64,000 bases of DNA from Congeria kusceri (Eukaryota; Mollusca; Bivalvia; Myida; Dreissenidae), in assembly GCA_027627225.1 (NCBI GenBank), contig CM051034.1, positions 43,660,548 to 43,724,547 of the forward strand, read 5' to 3'. Below the pieces are notes generated by a model. The model was given only the letters and a program-made list of their open reading frames with translations. It searched no databases and was not told the origin of the DNA. Position numbers and translations under genes: made by a program. Shown piece by piece: positions 24,435 to 38,190 of the stretch; the stretch's first letter is position 1; each line of letters opens with the position of its first letter.

Positions 24435-25488
24435 TGAACATTATGCCAAATTAAACAAAATGGCGCATTGCATTGAACACTGTGACAACACTTCTGAATA
24501 ACCACCTGCTGTATTATAGCCATGAATCTGACGGATATCTTTGTATCATATACATGTACATTAAATCACTGTACAGTCCGGAGCATTTGGTAAAATAAGC
24601 TACGTGAACTCATTTTACAATTTACCCAAAATGACACTTTTGTTTTACACTAGCTTGGAATTTACCCCTCAATTCGACCATGTCAATACACGTCAACCAA
24701 CTGCATGTTTTTCTATTATAAAAGAACAACAACAAACTGCTACGGCGATTACATTTACTTAGATTTTAAAGATAACAGATACATTACTTAGTTGAATTGA
24801 TAACATCTGAAAACTGCATTCTAAACGTGTTCTTAAGATGTTTGCTTTTAATCGAACATCCATCTATACCAATATACAGTTTAGTAATTAGTCGTTGACA
24901 TTATTACTATTTTATAATTATAATTAAAAGTGTGCAATTCAATTGTAGCTAGAAACGAATTTTCAACAAAACATGTTTATGTCAGCAATTTTAATTTAAT
25001 ACGAATAACTATGGCAACTTTTCAAGTAGAATTTTAGTAGCAAATGTTTTATAACAGTTCTAAACTTGTGCTGAAGTTTACTTCAGAATTCAATTTTTAT
25101 GTTTTGAAACTTTTTGTCGACTGTTGTCCTTTGTTGCACACACTCCACCTACTAAATTTCCGTGGTAAATACAGTTACTAAATGCCATGTTTAAAAATTA
25201 TGAGGCGTTGATACATGTGTATATTTAAATACCATTACCATTTTAGAGATTATCAGAATAGCCTCGCACATTTCCCGTGTCTTTAATAAATTGGTTTTGC
25301 CGCATAATCACAGAATTGTGTACCGATTTCATTTCAGGCAGTTCCAATGAGAGTGCGGTTTATTTAGAGATTATTGGGAAAATGTAGCGAATCTGAATAC
25401 AGCGTGTCAATTGGTCCTCCCATTATTCCTCCAGCCAATAAGAATCCAGTAATAATTTGTAAATGACACCAAACTGCCGGGAGGGGCT

Positions 25489-25496
25489 ATGCAAAT
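25489..25496 (+). promoter_or_regulatory. Octamer-like ATGCAAAT upstream of Not
   Basis: ATGCAAAT lies about 185 bp upstream of the TATA box in an upstream stretch (25300-25570) that also has an inverted CCAAT-type word and several homeodomain-type TAAT/ATTA cores. POU factors bind this octamer; use here is inferred. Confidence 0.3.
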
Positions 25497-25673
25497 TGGT
25501 TTAATAGTCCGATAAATGGTTTTAAAGAGATTAGATGGCTATCATGATTCAATATTGCAATTATCAATAAAAGAACTTGCAAGGAACAGTTAATCGAATC
25601 AGTGTCAAGTGTGGGGAAGAGCAAGCGAATGGTGACAAATTAGAGGCTGTGCGATCAGTGTGACCGTAGCGAG

Positions 25674-25680
25674 TATATAA
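25674..25680 (+). promoter_or_regulatory. TATA box of the Not gene
   Basis: TATATAA sits about 305 bp upstream of the start codon in GAGTATATAAG context. Initiation would fall near 25705, giving a 5' UTR of about 280 nt with short upstream ATG frames (for example ATG at 25729). Confidence 0.5.
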
Positions 25681-25984
25681 GATCTTAATAACTACCGGGC
25701 GCAGAGTTAAGTGGTTATAGCGACTGAGATGACCATCGGACCCGAAATTTGTTGTTCATGAACTTTGGAACATAGACGAAGTTAGAGATAAGCAACTCAG
25801 TGACTTTTAAGTGAGACTTGTAAAAAAAAGTGTTCCGTGTATTTTCGTTAGTTTTAAAGTGATAATCGAAAAGAAAGTGGGCCTTGACGACTGTCGTTAT
25901 TACATCAAAGTACATTATTATTATTTTAGAAACATTTATCCAAATGTAAATGTTTAAGGTCAACAACTAAACAAGGCGGACACA

Positions 25985-26468
25985 ATGCACGGAAACTCGG
26001 CACACATGATGGCAATGGCCAACACGTTCTGGCCCTTCGCGTATTCTTTAAAGTCGTACGATCTTTCTCTACATCCGGCGTTCCTGTCACCGGCTTACAG
26101 AACGTTTCCTTCGTTACCAACGGCAACGTTTCCTCACACGAACGGACAAACGAACACGCGTTCTACGGCAACGCATTCAAGCAAAAGTGATAAGTTCTCA
26201 ATAGACGCAATTCTTAATTCAGACAGACGACCTGAGTCCACAAGTTCGTCTGACGGGGTAGACGACAGTAAATTATATTCACATAACGTGTTTCTTGACA
26301 ATGAAAAATCAAAGGAAACGTTTATTTCTAGACGTCATCAACGTCTGCTAGAAGCGTCACATCCGTATCTAGGTCACCCGAACGCGATCGCGGACATTCA
26401 CCACCTGCCTTTGCAGACGAACATGTCGTCTGCGTACAGACAGCAGACGGAATCGCCTGGAAAATTGG
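25985..26468 (+). CDS. Noto: Not gene exon 1 (N-terminus with EH1 motif)
   Basis: ATG at 25985 follows ACACA and is the first ATG in this frame after the 5' UTR. The exon encodes 161 residues plus the first base of codon 162, then donor GTAAAT at 26469. The start is aromatic and Met-rich ([20 protein letters not shown]), then Pro/Thr/Ser-rich, with FSIDAIL preceding an Asp/Arg-rich segment. Reading through the donor hits TAA at 26474. Confidence 0.9.
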
Positions 26469-29400
26469 GTAAATAAATTTAAAAATTAATGCAATATCTT
26501 TTTTTGTGTGTGTGTACACTTTTAATGTATTTTATTTGTTTTGTAAATTAAAAACGGTCGTATATTGCCATTATTCTTTAATACATATCTTGGATTCATA
26601 ATTCACAAACAAACACGCTATTCCCTGTATAGATAGTTGTGCTAAAAATACCATCGTGTAAGATATACATTTCGATTAAGCGTACGCTGAAATTAATTAA
26701 TATTATGAATTAATGCAATTAGTCTAGCATATTTTAATATTAAATTAAAATTTGATACAGATACACGACTTTCATTTCATGTTTCAAATGCCTATTATGA
26801 AACTTAGTGTCATTAATTGTTTGCGCGATTGACAGATGTCTTAATTACTAAGGCGTAAAGAAGTTGTTGGTTTCCGCTTTACCCGACCCCCCCCCCCCCC
26901 CTATTGTTTTTGCGCCAACCCTAAATTCTTGCCTATCAATCATTATCATTTTCTGATTCTTGTGAAAAAAGAGCAGTATTCGCTTATATTGCCAGAAATG
27001 TCTTTTTTGATGACCTTATTTATAGTTACGGTATAGTTTCTTTGTTGGGAGGCGTTTCAACATTTTACATGCAGTCCAATATACTTAAACTGTGTGGTGA
27101 ATATGTGACGAAGAAAACAAAGTTAAAGAAAAAACTTTACATTTTACCTCCCCTCCTAGATTTCTTTGAGATGTAAGCGGAAACCAACCATTTATTTTTT
27201 AAACCTAAATAATGTATTCAATATATATGTCATTTGCTACAAGGCCAAAGTTAAACGTATTTGTACATAATATGGCATATACATCATGCAAACATCAATA
27301 TTGACCATATTTCTGAAACATCACTTATATCCTTAACTTTAAAATTATATATATATTTTTTAAACTTTTTAGTTATTATAGTTTTTATATTTTTAGTTTT
27401 CAGTTATATTCATATGACTATGCGCTAAAATGTTAATACATTATCAAATTAATTTGAAGATTAACTTAAGATGTTTCCCTAATACGAAATGAAGAAACCG
27501 TTTTTCATAAGGGCAAATATTCCCTACTTTTACTTCTTTTTTAAGCACAATTGGCAGCTTAATTATAAAGCAAAACGACTGGTGGTGTTGCCACAATTTA
27601 ACGACAAAATATAATTATGTATGTCACAAAAACCTACATATATTTTCAGTCCGCCAGAAAAGATCATTATTGAAAATTTATAATTTTAAGACCAATATGT
27701 TAATTTATATTTAACCCGAAACTTTGTTCAAATTTGTATGATAGGTTTTGATTAATATGTTTTTTGTTTTCAATTAAAATATATATTTCTCACTGAGTTA
27801 TTCACATAAATTAATGTATATTCATCCTTCGTTTGACATTAAAAGAACAACAACCACAACACATGATTGACAAGATAGTAATTCCGTCCTTTCACTCTTT
27901 TCTAACTATTTTAAAATTATTTGAGGCGTGTCGTGGGAAAACCGGGCTTAATGCTTGTGCGTTAAGTGTCGTCCCGAATTAGCCTGGATTCCTGGATAAG
28001 CCTGTGCGGACTGCATATGCATTAAGCCCGTTTTGCCCAGGACACGCCTTATTTTTAGGTTTTTGGCAGACAGTTGTTGTACAACAATTAAATGCATGCT
28101 TTCAAAATATGGTATAACATATTGTAATTTTCCTACACATATAAAATTACAAAGTCGAATTATTTACAAAATTATAATATACAGGAAAACGTATATAGGT
28201 ATATATGTTCGTATTAATATTTTAGTTGTTTTATATATAGACGAATTAATATGTAAGAAATTGGTAAATAAAATACTTACCTGTTTAAATACTAATTAAG
28301 TCTTTTAATAAAACTATACAACCTGTATTGCTATTTTTTTTAAACTGTATAATGTTCACCTTTTACATATCAATATTTGAGTTATCTCAACCGTCTTTAT
28401 GACATCAAGCCTGATAAGTGGCTGCCTGAAGATTTCTTTAAGTGTATGATATCTTATTAGTATGAAATACATTATGTTTATCTGAATTTACATAAAAATT
28501 AAGTTTAATTAAACTTTTATTTCACTTGGTATATTAATATAATTTGTATATAAAATTCCTGTCTATTCTTATCACTTGCTTGACTTGCGTGTTATGCGTA
28601 TGCGTATTATATATAACTTAAATGGTCATCTAGAAACTATTGATACACAATACACACCACATGTGTATTAAATGTATTTATTGAAATCGATTGTATGTTT
28701 GTGTTGTGGTGTATGTATTGTCCTGTATTGTATAGGCAATTGATCACTTGCCTCAAATAAACGACCAGCGGATGTTAATAAGGATTTCCTGGTGATGTCT
28801 CTCGAGTTTCATTATTCCTATATTTATTAATTTGGTGTCTGTATAATTGTTGTGTTCAAAGCTACACGCGCTCGCTTTGTAGAATATTACAATGACAATG
28901 GATTGGTCTTTAAGACTTTTTATTTCTAAGCCGAAGTTTTATTAAAATATTTTTGCTTTGTGAACGATAACTTCAGATTGCAACTGAATAAAACGTTTGT
29001 ACTAGCTACTTTAGATACACGTTTGATAACATTTACCTAATAGATGATTATCCGCGCATATGAAATTATGGAACTAAGTGGTTTCCATCAAAAGTGCTGA
29101 AGTACAAAACAAATTCATCAAAACTTAAGAAACTGAACGCTTACGCAAATCGATTATTTTTTTAGCCTACGGAAGCCAGAAAGCAGCCAATCGCCTACAA
29201 GCATTCGGCTTGCTCGATTGTATCACTTGACATTTGCCAGAACCGATCAAATGGCAGATCTGCGCCGGTGCGAACATGCGAGATGTGACGATGTATCCTT
29301 AAGATGTATACACAAACGCGCGGCATTGGCAATAAATACTTTGACACTTATAATTAAAATGGCTGCGGCTGTATTAGCTTCTGTTTCATTGAGACCACCA

Positions 29401-32400
29401 AGAAATAGATTTCCGAGGTTTTTATTGGCTTGTACCTCACGGTGCCATCCCATTGTTAATTAACTGGTGCGTGTTTTCGACGTGCATATATTTCTCCATT
29501 TCCTGTATTATTTTGCGTGATTCTGCTGAATAATAACCGGTAAAATCGGATTGAAGTCATATCCTCAAATACTCTATGGATCCCTCCGGGAATATAAGTT
29601 GCACGTACTATCGATTGAGTAATACCAACAAGCAAAACCAAATGATCTGCCCTTTGGAAATACAATTATATTTTTAGTTACATTCAAATACATTAGTATA
29701 AGCAGGGTTACCACATAAAGTGAAAAAATATTCTAATTATTTATACAGATCCTCTCGATGTTAGCTTTTATCATAAACTCACAAAGTATAAACTAAGCGT
29801 TACCGTATTTAAGAATGCTTAATTGTAAATATTATATGTTCATTTTATGTCCCGTGCAAAATGTCCGAAAAATGCAGAATATATTGTGCAAGTATACAAT
29901 ACAAAATCGTATTTACAAATATTGTAGTTTGCAACATTTGAAGTAAAGCATGCATTGCAACTTAATACTACTTCCGCGGTTAACATGCAAATAGCTAATT
30001 TAGTCTTTAGAATAATATATTTGAATTTATACACATGCCAAAAAATGTGCAATGTAATATATATATAATAATCGTTTGAATCGTTCGATAAATACCAGTT
30101 TCGTTCTCATTGATGCTTATGTAAATTGACATTAAATGCAAGATATTTTGAATATAAATGCTGAAATAAATGCGCATTATTACATCTGATTTGCTTTTGC
30201 AAGTACATTAAAGTTCCTGGAACTAGGATTAATCATTTTACCGTGAATTTAAATATTTGCTATATTTCTAACGGTATATATAATAAATACCCAATGGAAT
30301 TGATTGAGAATAGACGACATTCACAAAACAGAATGTTTGCATGTGTATATCCCTATTTTATCTGATATGTTACACTAAAACGCTAATGTCGCTATGACAT
30401 TCGCCTCCGACCAGGGTTTGAATTTCTAGAGACACAATTATCGTTTGTTCTATTGATACTTTGTTGCTTTTTGCAATGGTTACAATTTTGACTTAACAAT
30501 TATCTATTACCGATGAACAAGTCAGACTCTATCAAAATGATCATTTAATTATTACGAATAAGTCGTAAAGTCAATAAAAGTGTTTATATTTCTCACGGAA
30601 ATTGTTTAGCACAGTGTGGGTAAAACCGTGTTATTTTTTCAAATGAACATGTTTCGTGTGACGCATTATAAATTGCCTCCACTTTTTTTTCATAAATTGA
30701 AGAAGCAAAAAAAAAAGAAGAGATTTTAGCTCTTGTGCGCTTTGACACATTAAATAAATTGAAAATGGCCATTGATGAACCATTCTTTTGAATTGAACAT
30801 ACATTTTTCGCTATCGCTTGAGCTAATTATGGTTTGGTATAAATATTATTGACAATAATTTTATCACTTTGTTCTGCCTTTTATATTAATATTTAATAAA
30901 GTTCGAAAGGGCTTGAATGCCATTTGAAGTCCGCTTCAATGGTGTTGCCACTTTTGAAGAGTCCTTTTAGCTTGTATTTACACAAGTCCTGTCACATTAT
31001 GTCGGGTTATTCAGGCCTCTAAATTGCTTAAACGATGGGCGGGTCAGGTCTCAAATAAAGACCCATTAAACATTATTTGAGGACGATATTTCGCGCTGTA
31101 CATTTAATGAATTACTGGTAAAAAGGTATATTAGAAATGCCGTGGGACAATGCGATGGCAATTATATCAACACTCGAATTATGAGAAAGTTGAGCATTAA
31201 ATGATCAACTCAAAATTAAATTAATACGACGCCAAGAGAGTAAAAGTTTTAATTATATTTCAGCTAATGCGTTTAATTTCCAGTGCCGTGACTAATGCGT
31301 CGAACATCCGAATGCAAATACTGGAATGGAATTTTAAATTGACAAACATCTGAATAATTTGGAGTTGCAGGTTGTTTTCACTTACATTTGTTGCGTATCC
31401 CTGTTACAAATCTCCGTTGAATTATTTTCAAAAGAATCTATCCATTGCATGAGTGTGTGATATATTCTATAAAATCATGTGAATGATATATGCTATCAAA
31501 TCAATAACTTTATAAACACTGATTTCTCTGAAATAATTTTTAACGTTTAATAAAAAAAGCAGACCACAAAAAACAACAAAAACAACAACAAAAAGACAAC
31601 TATTAAGAGTTTTACTATATGTGCGATATTTTGTACCTTATACGTATTATAACGTTTTTATAAAACAATTATATGACAGAAAAATATTCTTGCTTCTGTA
31701 GTATTAAATTTATTATTTATTAATTTTTTTCCTAACAAGAAAACGTGGGTATTTGAAAAATGAATAATAGTGTGCGTATTAAGGTAAGGTAATTCGCAAG
31801 TGTGTCATGATTAACTTGATTTCACTAACGTTTTAGATGGTTTCTAGCATGATTAGCATATATATTCGTACATGTACGCCAAAAATGTAGTGCATATTTA
31901 TATGTTTAAACTGTAAAACAAATGCAGCATTAATTACTGTAATTTTGTTAAATCCAAAATGGTTTATTTTTAACTGACACACAGGTATTTATTTAATAAA
32001 TACAAAACAAAAGTAAAAAAAGACATGACAAATTATTATCCGGGGCCGTATTCACCAATCCATTCTTAGACTTAAGAATAAATAATAGACTTAGACTCAA
32101 GACGAAATACTTATGCATTTGCAAACATGCTGGATACCAATGTTGCTTATATCATTAATAAATCATTCTAAACAAAGAATGCCAAAATTAGCGTTGGTGA
32201 ATACCAAGTAATATTCAAATAAACAGCCTTTTTTAGAACAGAACAGTTTCAAGAATATTCTTTATTCTTAAGTCTTAAGTCTAAGAATCGGTTGGTGGAT
32301 ACTGCCCCCGAATGTCGCGAGTTATATACTTAAAACTATTACAATTTAGTAATTTAATTCGTATTTATCATAAATGTAATAATTGATTAAGTCAAATCCA

Positions 32401-34996
32401 ATTGAATGGATAAAGGAAATCAGTGACCCGAGTGACCATTCCCATTTTTGTTCAAAAAAGTGATTAACTAAATTTCTGTATCTTTGCTGGTTAATTGTTT
32501 ACTTTTTATATAATTGATTAAATAATAAATACTACACACACTTAAGTCCAGCGCGAAAATGAGTTTTAAGATAATGCTGTGTAAACGCACATCTGCCATT
32601 TTAAAACATATTTTTCTAGCTCTAAATACAATACAACGTTTAAATAACGTATTTTTCAGTCCGGTTTAAAGTATTTTGTCCCGGATTTCGAACACGTAAT
32701 CACGTGTTTAGCGCATTAACTCACCATCTAATTAGGCAAGCAGTTATTTGCCTTAGCGCACCGTGACACAGTTACCTTTATAAACAGTAATTATTAATAA
32801 TTACCCGCGAAAATCTATATTAGCTGTCTCATTAACGCGAAATAAACAAATGGAATTACTGGTTTGGAAACTTGTAGCTACAAAATAAGCGTTATAGATT
32901 AGGAGGTCGGACGAATACAATGATGTCCCGGAAAAAGACATCACATAATTGTGACTTTTTGAAAAGAAAATATTTAATTAAATCGATTAACTGAATGTAG
33001 AAAGTGAAACCCTTCGACACTGTCTGTGAGTTTGAGACGTCTGCGTCTGCAATTAACGCTGAATAATGTATGAACGCTATGTATAAACGTGTAATTTATC
33101 TTTTGTCCGTCTTTTCAAATTTAATTCGCAAATTAAAGCAAACGTTGATAATTTTATATGAAGTGGAAATTAATCTAATTGGTGCGTAATGTGTAATTAC
33201 GTTTTATTGCAAGAATGCACGTTGTTCAATGTTCACGACATACACAGTATTCTTTACGGAACGCAAAACAGCAAATATTCTTTTCCATTTCAATTTTCAC
33301 AAATAACTTGACGACCAAAGCTAGCGATCCTCAACAGACGCTTTATCTACATTATTACATATAGTATTAGTAGTATATTAGTACACATATAGTAGTACAT
33401 TATTTACATATAGTAATTTATTTATTGATATAAACCTTTGAAAGGTTTGAAGTGTTCACATTGAAAATACACAGTGACTTAGTGTGTTCACGGAGAAACC
33501 CGCCGCAGAATATTACATAAAATACGAAACACAAAAAAACATAAAACATCAAATGCCACACACGTTCAGTCGCAAATTGTTTCCGAATATACATTGTTTT
33601 ATCATGTTTGGATCATGGTTCAAGAACATATTGCATAACTATCAATTGAGTTAACCTTTAATTGAATCTTTGGTTTCTACAAGTATTTAACAAGAAAGCG
33701 TGTCTACACCGTTTTTTTGAATTAGTCTACTATATGATAACGCTCAGCGCTCATCCGAGGTGTATCCCCTCATGCACTTATTAGCTTTCAAACATCCCAG
33801 TAACAAGCTTTTAAGTTTTGATTTGACCCTGTACTGTTAGGGAAATGGGACTACCATAGTATAAGAAAACGGTGTGTCGGTAGTATACTATAAACCGTGT
33901 TTTTTAATAGCCTATTTGTAATATTATGACAACTTTAATTAATTTGATGCGGGAACGTCACCAATCAAGTCACTATATTTGTAACCTTAAGCTACAATAA
34001 ATATATTCATCTGATGACAAACATAACTTATAAGCTAATGATAAAAACAATGATTCGGCAATTATCAACGAACTTTTAGTGAGCCCCTATATACAGTATT
34101 GTAATATTTCGTACAATGCGACTCGCCAAAGTTTTAAGTCTCGACGATTTTGTGACTTACATTTCCATCTGAAACAATTATAATTAATAATAATCATCGG
34201 AAGGACAACACGCACTAGTGAATACCGCAACCTTTATATCTTTGCTTAAGCAGATAATAAATAAAATACTCGATTCATTTCATTTTAGAGAAGAGCGAGA
34301 CGAAGTCAAACCCTGTTAACCAGCAGTCCACGTGGAGCAAGCAGGCCAAGGGCAAGAGGGTGCGCACAATTTTCACGCCCGAGCAGCTCGAGAGAATGGA
34401 GGCGGAGTTTGAACGACAACAGTACATGGTCGGCACCGAGAGGTGAGGGCTGGGGCTCGATTTGTCCCTTTAGCTTGTGTGGTCTTCTTGACAATTTACA
34501 GACTGCTTTAAATGGTTCACTCTTCTACAAATTCACATGGATTTTGAGAAAAGTGTCCTTTTATTGCCCCTGATGTTGTAAATTTAAAGCACAACTAGGC
34601 CCGTTACATTTTGTAAATGTAGATTATATCATAATAATTAAAAAAGTACAAAAGAAACATTTTATGCGTAAAATTTAAGACTCATTTAAGATAATAATGG
34701 CGTACGTATTTAAGTATGTATTACTTTGCTTTAGGTACTATCTGGCGTCGGCGCTGAACCTGACGGAAGCCCAGGTTAAGGTGTGGTTCCAGAACAGACG
34801 CATCAAGTGGCGGAAGCAGCACCTTGAGCAGCAGAAGGCGAAACTGGGCGCCATGGACATGTACGGTCACGTGGAATCGGACAGCGAGGAGGACAGCAAC
34901 GACGAGCACAACAGCAGTCATGACGTCACGACCAGTCACCTGACGTCACTAGCGGACCCATTTCAAAGTCCGAAAGAAGTGAGGTCGATGCAGTGA
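25985..34996 (+). CDS. Noto: Not/Noto-family homeobox transcription factor (three exons)
   Basis: Exons 25985-26468, 34289-34442 and 34735-34996 join in phases 1 and 2 to give 900 nt, 299 aa plus stop. The N-terminal half carries an EH1-like motif FSIDAIL (residues 71-77), which recruits Groucho co-repressors in related families. The homeodomain spans residues 183-242. [20 protein letters not shown], the YMVGTER turn and [17 protein letters not shown] are hallmarks of Not proteins and separate it from Emx and Vax, which have T-K-Y/T-K-Q after NRR. W230, F231, N233 and R235 (homeodomain positions 48, 49, 51, 53) are all present. A conserved HLEQQKAKL and an acidic [11 protein letters not shown] tail follow. 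Not genes act in axial and notochord patterning in chordates; the role in this animal is not inferable. All splice sites are GT-AG and the frame is intact. Confidence 0.93.
27923..28050. mobile_element. Dyad-rich MITE family, copy C (short), in Not intron 1
   Basis: GAGGCGTGTCGTGGGAAAAC at the left and GCCCAGGACACGCCTT at the right form the terminal inverted repeat; GTGTCGTCCCGAATTAGCC and GCCTGTGCGGACTGCAT lie inside. Only ~128 bp compared with ~260 bp for copy B, so the centre is deleted. Confidence 0.8.
29160..29470. other. Higher-GC patch within Not intron 1
   Basis: This stretch is less AT-rich than the surrounding intron and is open on both strands (29218-29463 + and 29453-29247 -), but neither translation resembles a protein family and no convincing splice borders were found. 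It may be a regulatory element or an old insertion. Confidence 0.25.
32041..32310 (+). mobile_element. MITE (CTTAAGAATAAATAA family), intact copy in Not intron 1
   Basis: Left end CGGGGCCGTATTCACCAATC and right end GGTGGATACTGCCCCCG are inverted with a few mismatches; TTCTTAGACTTAAG/CTTAAGTCTAAGAA extends the pairing. 270 bp, no ORF. The copy at 21100-21972 is the same family. Confidence 0.8.
32690..32830. promoter_or_regulatory. Candidate intronic regulatory cluster in Not intron 1
   Basis: Contains CACGTAATCACGTG, TCTAATTAGGC and an imperfect dyad TTAGGCAA..TTGCCTTA, plus several ATTA cores and TTATAAACAGTAA, unlike the simple A/T runs around it. The choice rests on motif density only. Confidence 0.25.
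34289..34442 (+). CDS. Noto: Not gene exon 2 (N-terminal half of the homeodomain)
   Basis: The acceptor is CATTTCATTTTAG. The exon encodes residues 162-212 plus two bases of Arg213, then donor GTGAGG. It reads through a basic segment ([10 protein letters not shown]) into helix 1 and the YMVGTER turn. The intron splits homeodomain codon 31. The opposite-strand ORF here is a shadow. Confidence 0.92.
34735..34996 (+). CDS. Noto: Not gene exon 3 (recognition helix and C-terminus)
   Basis: The acceptor TTACTTTGCTTTAG precedes 34735; the first base completes Arg213. It encodes helices 2-3, the conserved [10 protein letters not shown], an acidic low-complexity segment and the final VRSMQ, then TGA at 34994-34996. 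An ATG-initiated frame starting at 34697 begins inside the intron and is not the real start. Confidence 0.92.
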
Positions 34997-35399
34997 AAGT
35001 GTGTATTGTAGCCGTTGGGGATTCGCTTTGTTGTTCCAAATGTACTTCTCTAGTCGCCGGAGTTTTAGCCGATGTGTAGTTTGCGTGTCGGTTTAAATCT
35101 AGCAAATTGTTCATCCGTCGCCTGAGCTTATGTGCTTAATGGATTTGTAACATTGTTACAGAACACTTGAAATATGAGTGTTTACTAATACCTTATCCTG
35201 AATAGGTTCACGCAAGAACATCAAACATTTCCTGCAGTTAAATGAGCGTGTGCTCACTGTTAATTGCGTGCACTTTTGTTTGTAACTTACGCCCTTAATA
35301 CAGCTTAACTGCACATTTTCGATTGATGACATAATTTTCAATTCAATAGATATTGTATTTTATAGCAATGTATAGATTTGTGTTATTTTTATTCGTTTG

Positions 35400-35405
35400 A
35401 ATAAA
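35400..35405 (+). terminator. Poly(A) signal of the Not gene
   Basis: AATAAA lies 404 nt after the stop, followed within 30 nt by a GT-rich stretch (ACGTTTGTTTCTGTATTG). Implied 3' UTR is about 420-430 nt. Confidence 0.6.
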
Positions 35406-35823
35406 TGGTTGTTTTGACTTGTATATACGTTTGTTTCTGTATTGTACATAATTGCGTACGCCCTTGTTCGTCTGCCCACTCTAACGATACATCCACTTAG
35501 CATTGTTTATTCCGTATAAAGCAAATCGCATAGCTTAAACGCATTTTAATTTTAAGCGGCTTGTCCAAGTCAGCTTTATGCGAAAGTTACTTTATGCGCT
35601 GCTCATTTAATGTACATTGCTTGATTAAAATCCACTTGCCTTTTACTTGACAGCTTGTTATTTGCGATGTCCTGGCACGCTCATCATAAACAGATGTACA
35701 TGTAATACCGGATAGCATGTTTTCTTTACGTGGATGGACGTCATCGGGTCTTTGAAAATAAAACAGTTTGAGGGCTTGATTTGGGCTGTCCGCAAGGAGA
35801 CCTTCAGTAGACTGTTCTATTTC

Positions 35824-36280
35824 TTAAAGGGACATATTCACAGAACGGCAAATGGACAATTTTCAAATTTTGTGTCATAGTTCCTCCCAAAAAAAGACTA
35901 TATACAAAAAGAAGCGAAATAACACTTCTGACAAAGAAATATAAATATAGCGTCGTTTATGGATAATCACCAATTTGAAAGGGATGTAACTATAAAGAGT
36001 TTGTAATGCTTTTCACCGATATTTTGGGAAACACGTGTATCACTGACATAGCGTAAAAATACACTAACATTATTGAAAGTCAGAACAACTTGGCTGAGTG
36101 GTAACGCGTCGGACTTTTCATCCCAAAGTCGTAGGTTGAAGTTTCGGTAAAGGCAAATCTTTTACTTTATTTTTCTTCTTTATTTGGTATTTGTTTTTGA
36201 TAAGTCCAGATGCTTTGGTTTTTGGAGTTTAGACATTTCACGGCATTGTCCAAAATACGAAAATCTGTGAATAAGCCCTT
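35824..36280 (+). mobile_element. TIR element with internal tRNA-like segment, copy 2
   Basis: Left end TTAAAGGGACATATTCACAG and right end CTGTGAATAAGCCCTT form the inverted repeat. It shares GAAGCGAAATAACAC and other interior words with copy 3. The tRNA-like segment (36086-36153) has an A-box stretch TGGCTGAGTGGTAACGCG and a decayed B box AGGTTGAAGTTTC. Lies about 400 bp past the Not poly(A) signal. Confidence 0.75.
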
Positions 36281-36985
36281 GTACATTTAAATGAATCATA
36301 TACCCCCATTTTGGAAATGCGTGTTGTTTAATTATCATGAATGTCGGAGTGGCGCCATTAATGGATGCAAAAATACTAACGGATACAAATATTAAAACTG
36401 AGCAAAGATTTAAAATTATGGTGTTTTATCATGAAATATGTGTTTCAATTGAAAACTAAGAAAACAATAATACAGTTCGAAAAACAAAGAAATAATAAAG
36501 ACAAGTATTCTTTTAGAACCAATATTACCATATGTATCATTATAACTATTTTATTAAATCAGTATTTAAGCTTATGTTCACTATTTTAGTTATCTATAAA
36601 TGAAGTTAAGAATCCCTTGATACTGTGTCGGTTCTAAAAAATTCAACTATAACATTACCATTAGAATTGTTCTTACAATGGAGAGACCAATACACAATAT
36701 ATACCGAGAAATATTTTTAAATCTTAGTCTTGCATTTAAAGTTGAGTACTTTTTAGTCATGCGGGTCTCCTTGACAACAGACATGTTCTCTTTTAAAAGA
36801 CGACCAAAACATTAAATTCAGCGATTTTCGAGCTAAAATATAGCTATGGAATACTACTAGGAAGATGGAGTACCTTCCTTGTTCTTTGTGAGTGAACTTA
36901 GAGAATGTCATCGACTGATATCCAGCATTGTTTCCAGTTACATTTTTGCACTAATTATCATACACTTATATACTATAAAATAATT

Positions 36986-37171
36986 GAGGCGTGTCATGGG
37001 AAACCCGGGCTTAATGCATGTGCGAGTGTCGTCTCGGATTAGCCTTTTCAGTCCGCACAGGCTAATCCAGGACGGCACTTTCCGCCTACAGTGGATTTAT
37101 GTTTAAAAAAGACTTTATTTTGAAGCAGAAAATACCATAAAAGCGGAAAGTGCCGTCACACGACTCGCCTC
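36986..37171. mobile_element. Dyad-rich MITE family, copy D
   Basis: Starts GAGGCGTGTCATGGGAAACC and contains AGTCCGCACAGGCTAATCC, GGACGGCACTTTCCGCC and GCGGAAAGTGCCGTC; ends ACGACTCGCCTC. The right arm is shortened. Confidence 0.8.
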
Positions 37172-37592
37172 GATTATAAGTACAGTCGAATCGCGATTAT
37201 ACGAAAAGTCACCATGTATAATATAGTGCAACTCACTAAGAGAATGGAAACAAATAAGATAAAATTAATAAACAATAAACCAAATTATATGATGCTATTA
37301 ACCGATATAATACCTAAAAGCAAGTTCTGGGTTGAATGACATTTAGATTTGTTGTTTTTTTATCATTGAATTACGGACGGAGTTCTTTATGAAACGAATT
37401 AGAGCGAACTTAACGAGCGCCTAGTCAACACGACCACAATTGATCGTTCAATTTACACGCCAGGTCAAGTCAATTCATCGTACATTATTGAAATTTGGCT
37501 CTCATCATCTGAGCAAATACAGAGGCTTTCCTTTAATATAATTCAGTTTCTCGACGTAATTACGTGTTTATTTCTAAGAAACCGCGGCGAAA

Positions 37593-38185
37593 TGTCTTCC
37601 CCTATAGAGATAAATGACCCACAATGAGCATCGCCGGAGTGAAATGATGCCGCCATGTTAAAAGGTTACATCGTGTATTCGTCCGCCGTGCGCCGGAGCG
37701 TGATTGCGCATTAATTCCTCCGCAAGAATCACCAACGAGATATAGATCCTGCAGAAAAGGAAATGCTATTAATAAACCAAGCAGAAGATTATTATTTCAA
37801 TTAAGACGCCCGTATTCGGCGGGAAGACCCTTCATTCGTTTTTTCAGTGAAATCGATCAAGCGGGAATCCTATTGGTTGGCAGTGAGAAGGACCAGACGA
37901 CATCAGACAATTTTCTGGCGAACTGGCAAATTAATGCAATACAAGAACGCCCGATTTAATTGATGTGCAATAAACTATGCAAATACTGGCGTTCTACAAG
38001 GCAAAAAAACAAATATTTCGCGCCCGCCGTGGCTTGTATTGAGGCATAAGTGCCCGTAGATTAATTATCGGCGGACGGTCCACTTGTGGGCAAATCTATT
38101 AACTATTTCAATGAACGTGCAACGATTCACATGTCAAAATACTTAGTTGTTGTAATTATCAATCAGATATTTGGATTAGATTTAT
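37593..38185. promoter_or_regulatory. Candidate conserved non-coding element, left copy
   Basis: Aligns in order with 56540-56950: CACAATGA; ATGTTAAAAGG then TATTCGTC; GCATTAATTCCTCCGCAAGA; CGATTTAATTGATGTGCAAT; CCGTAGATTAATTATC; AAATCTATTAACTATTTCAA; TAATTATCAATCAGATATTT. Both copies lack coding potential, TIRs and tandem structure. The base composition is balanced, and homeodomain-type (ATTA, TAAT) and octamer-like (TATGCAAAT) words are dense. It lies 2.6-3.2 kb downstream of Not and is the nearest candidate enhancer, though the target is inferred. The LINE remnant begins just past its right edge. Confidence 0.55.
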
Positions 38186-38190
38186 TATTT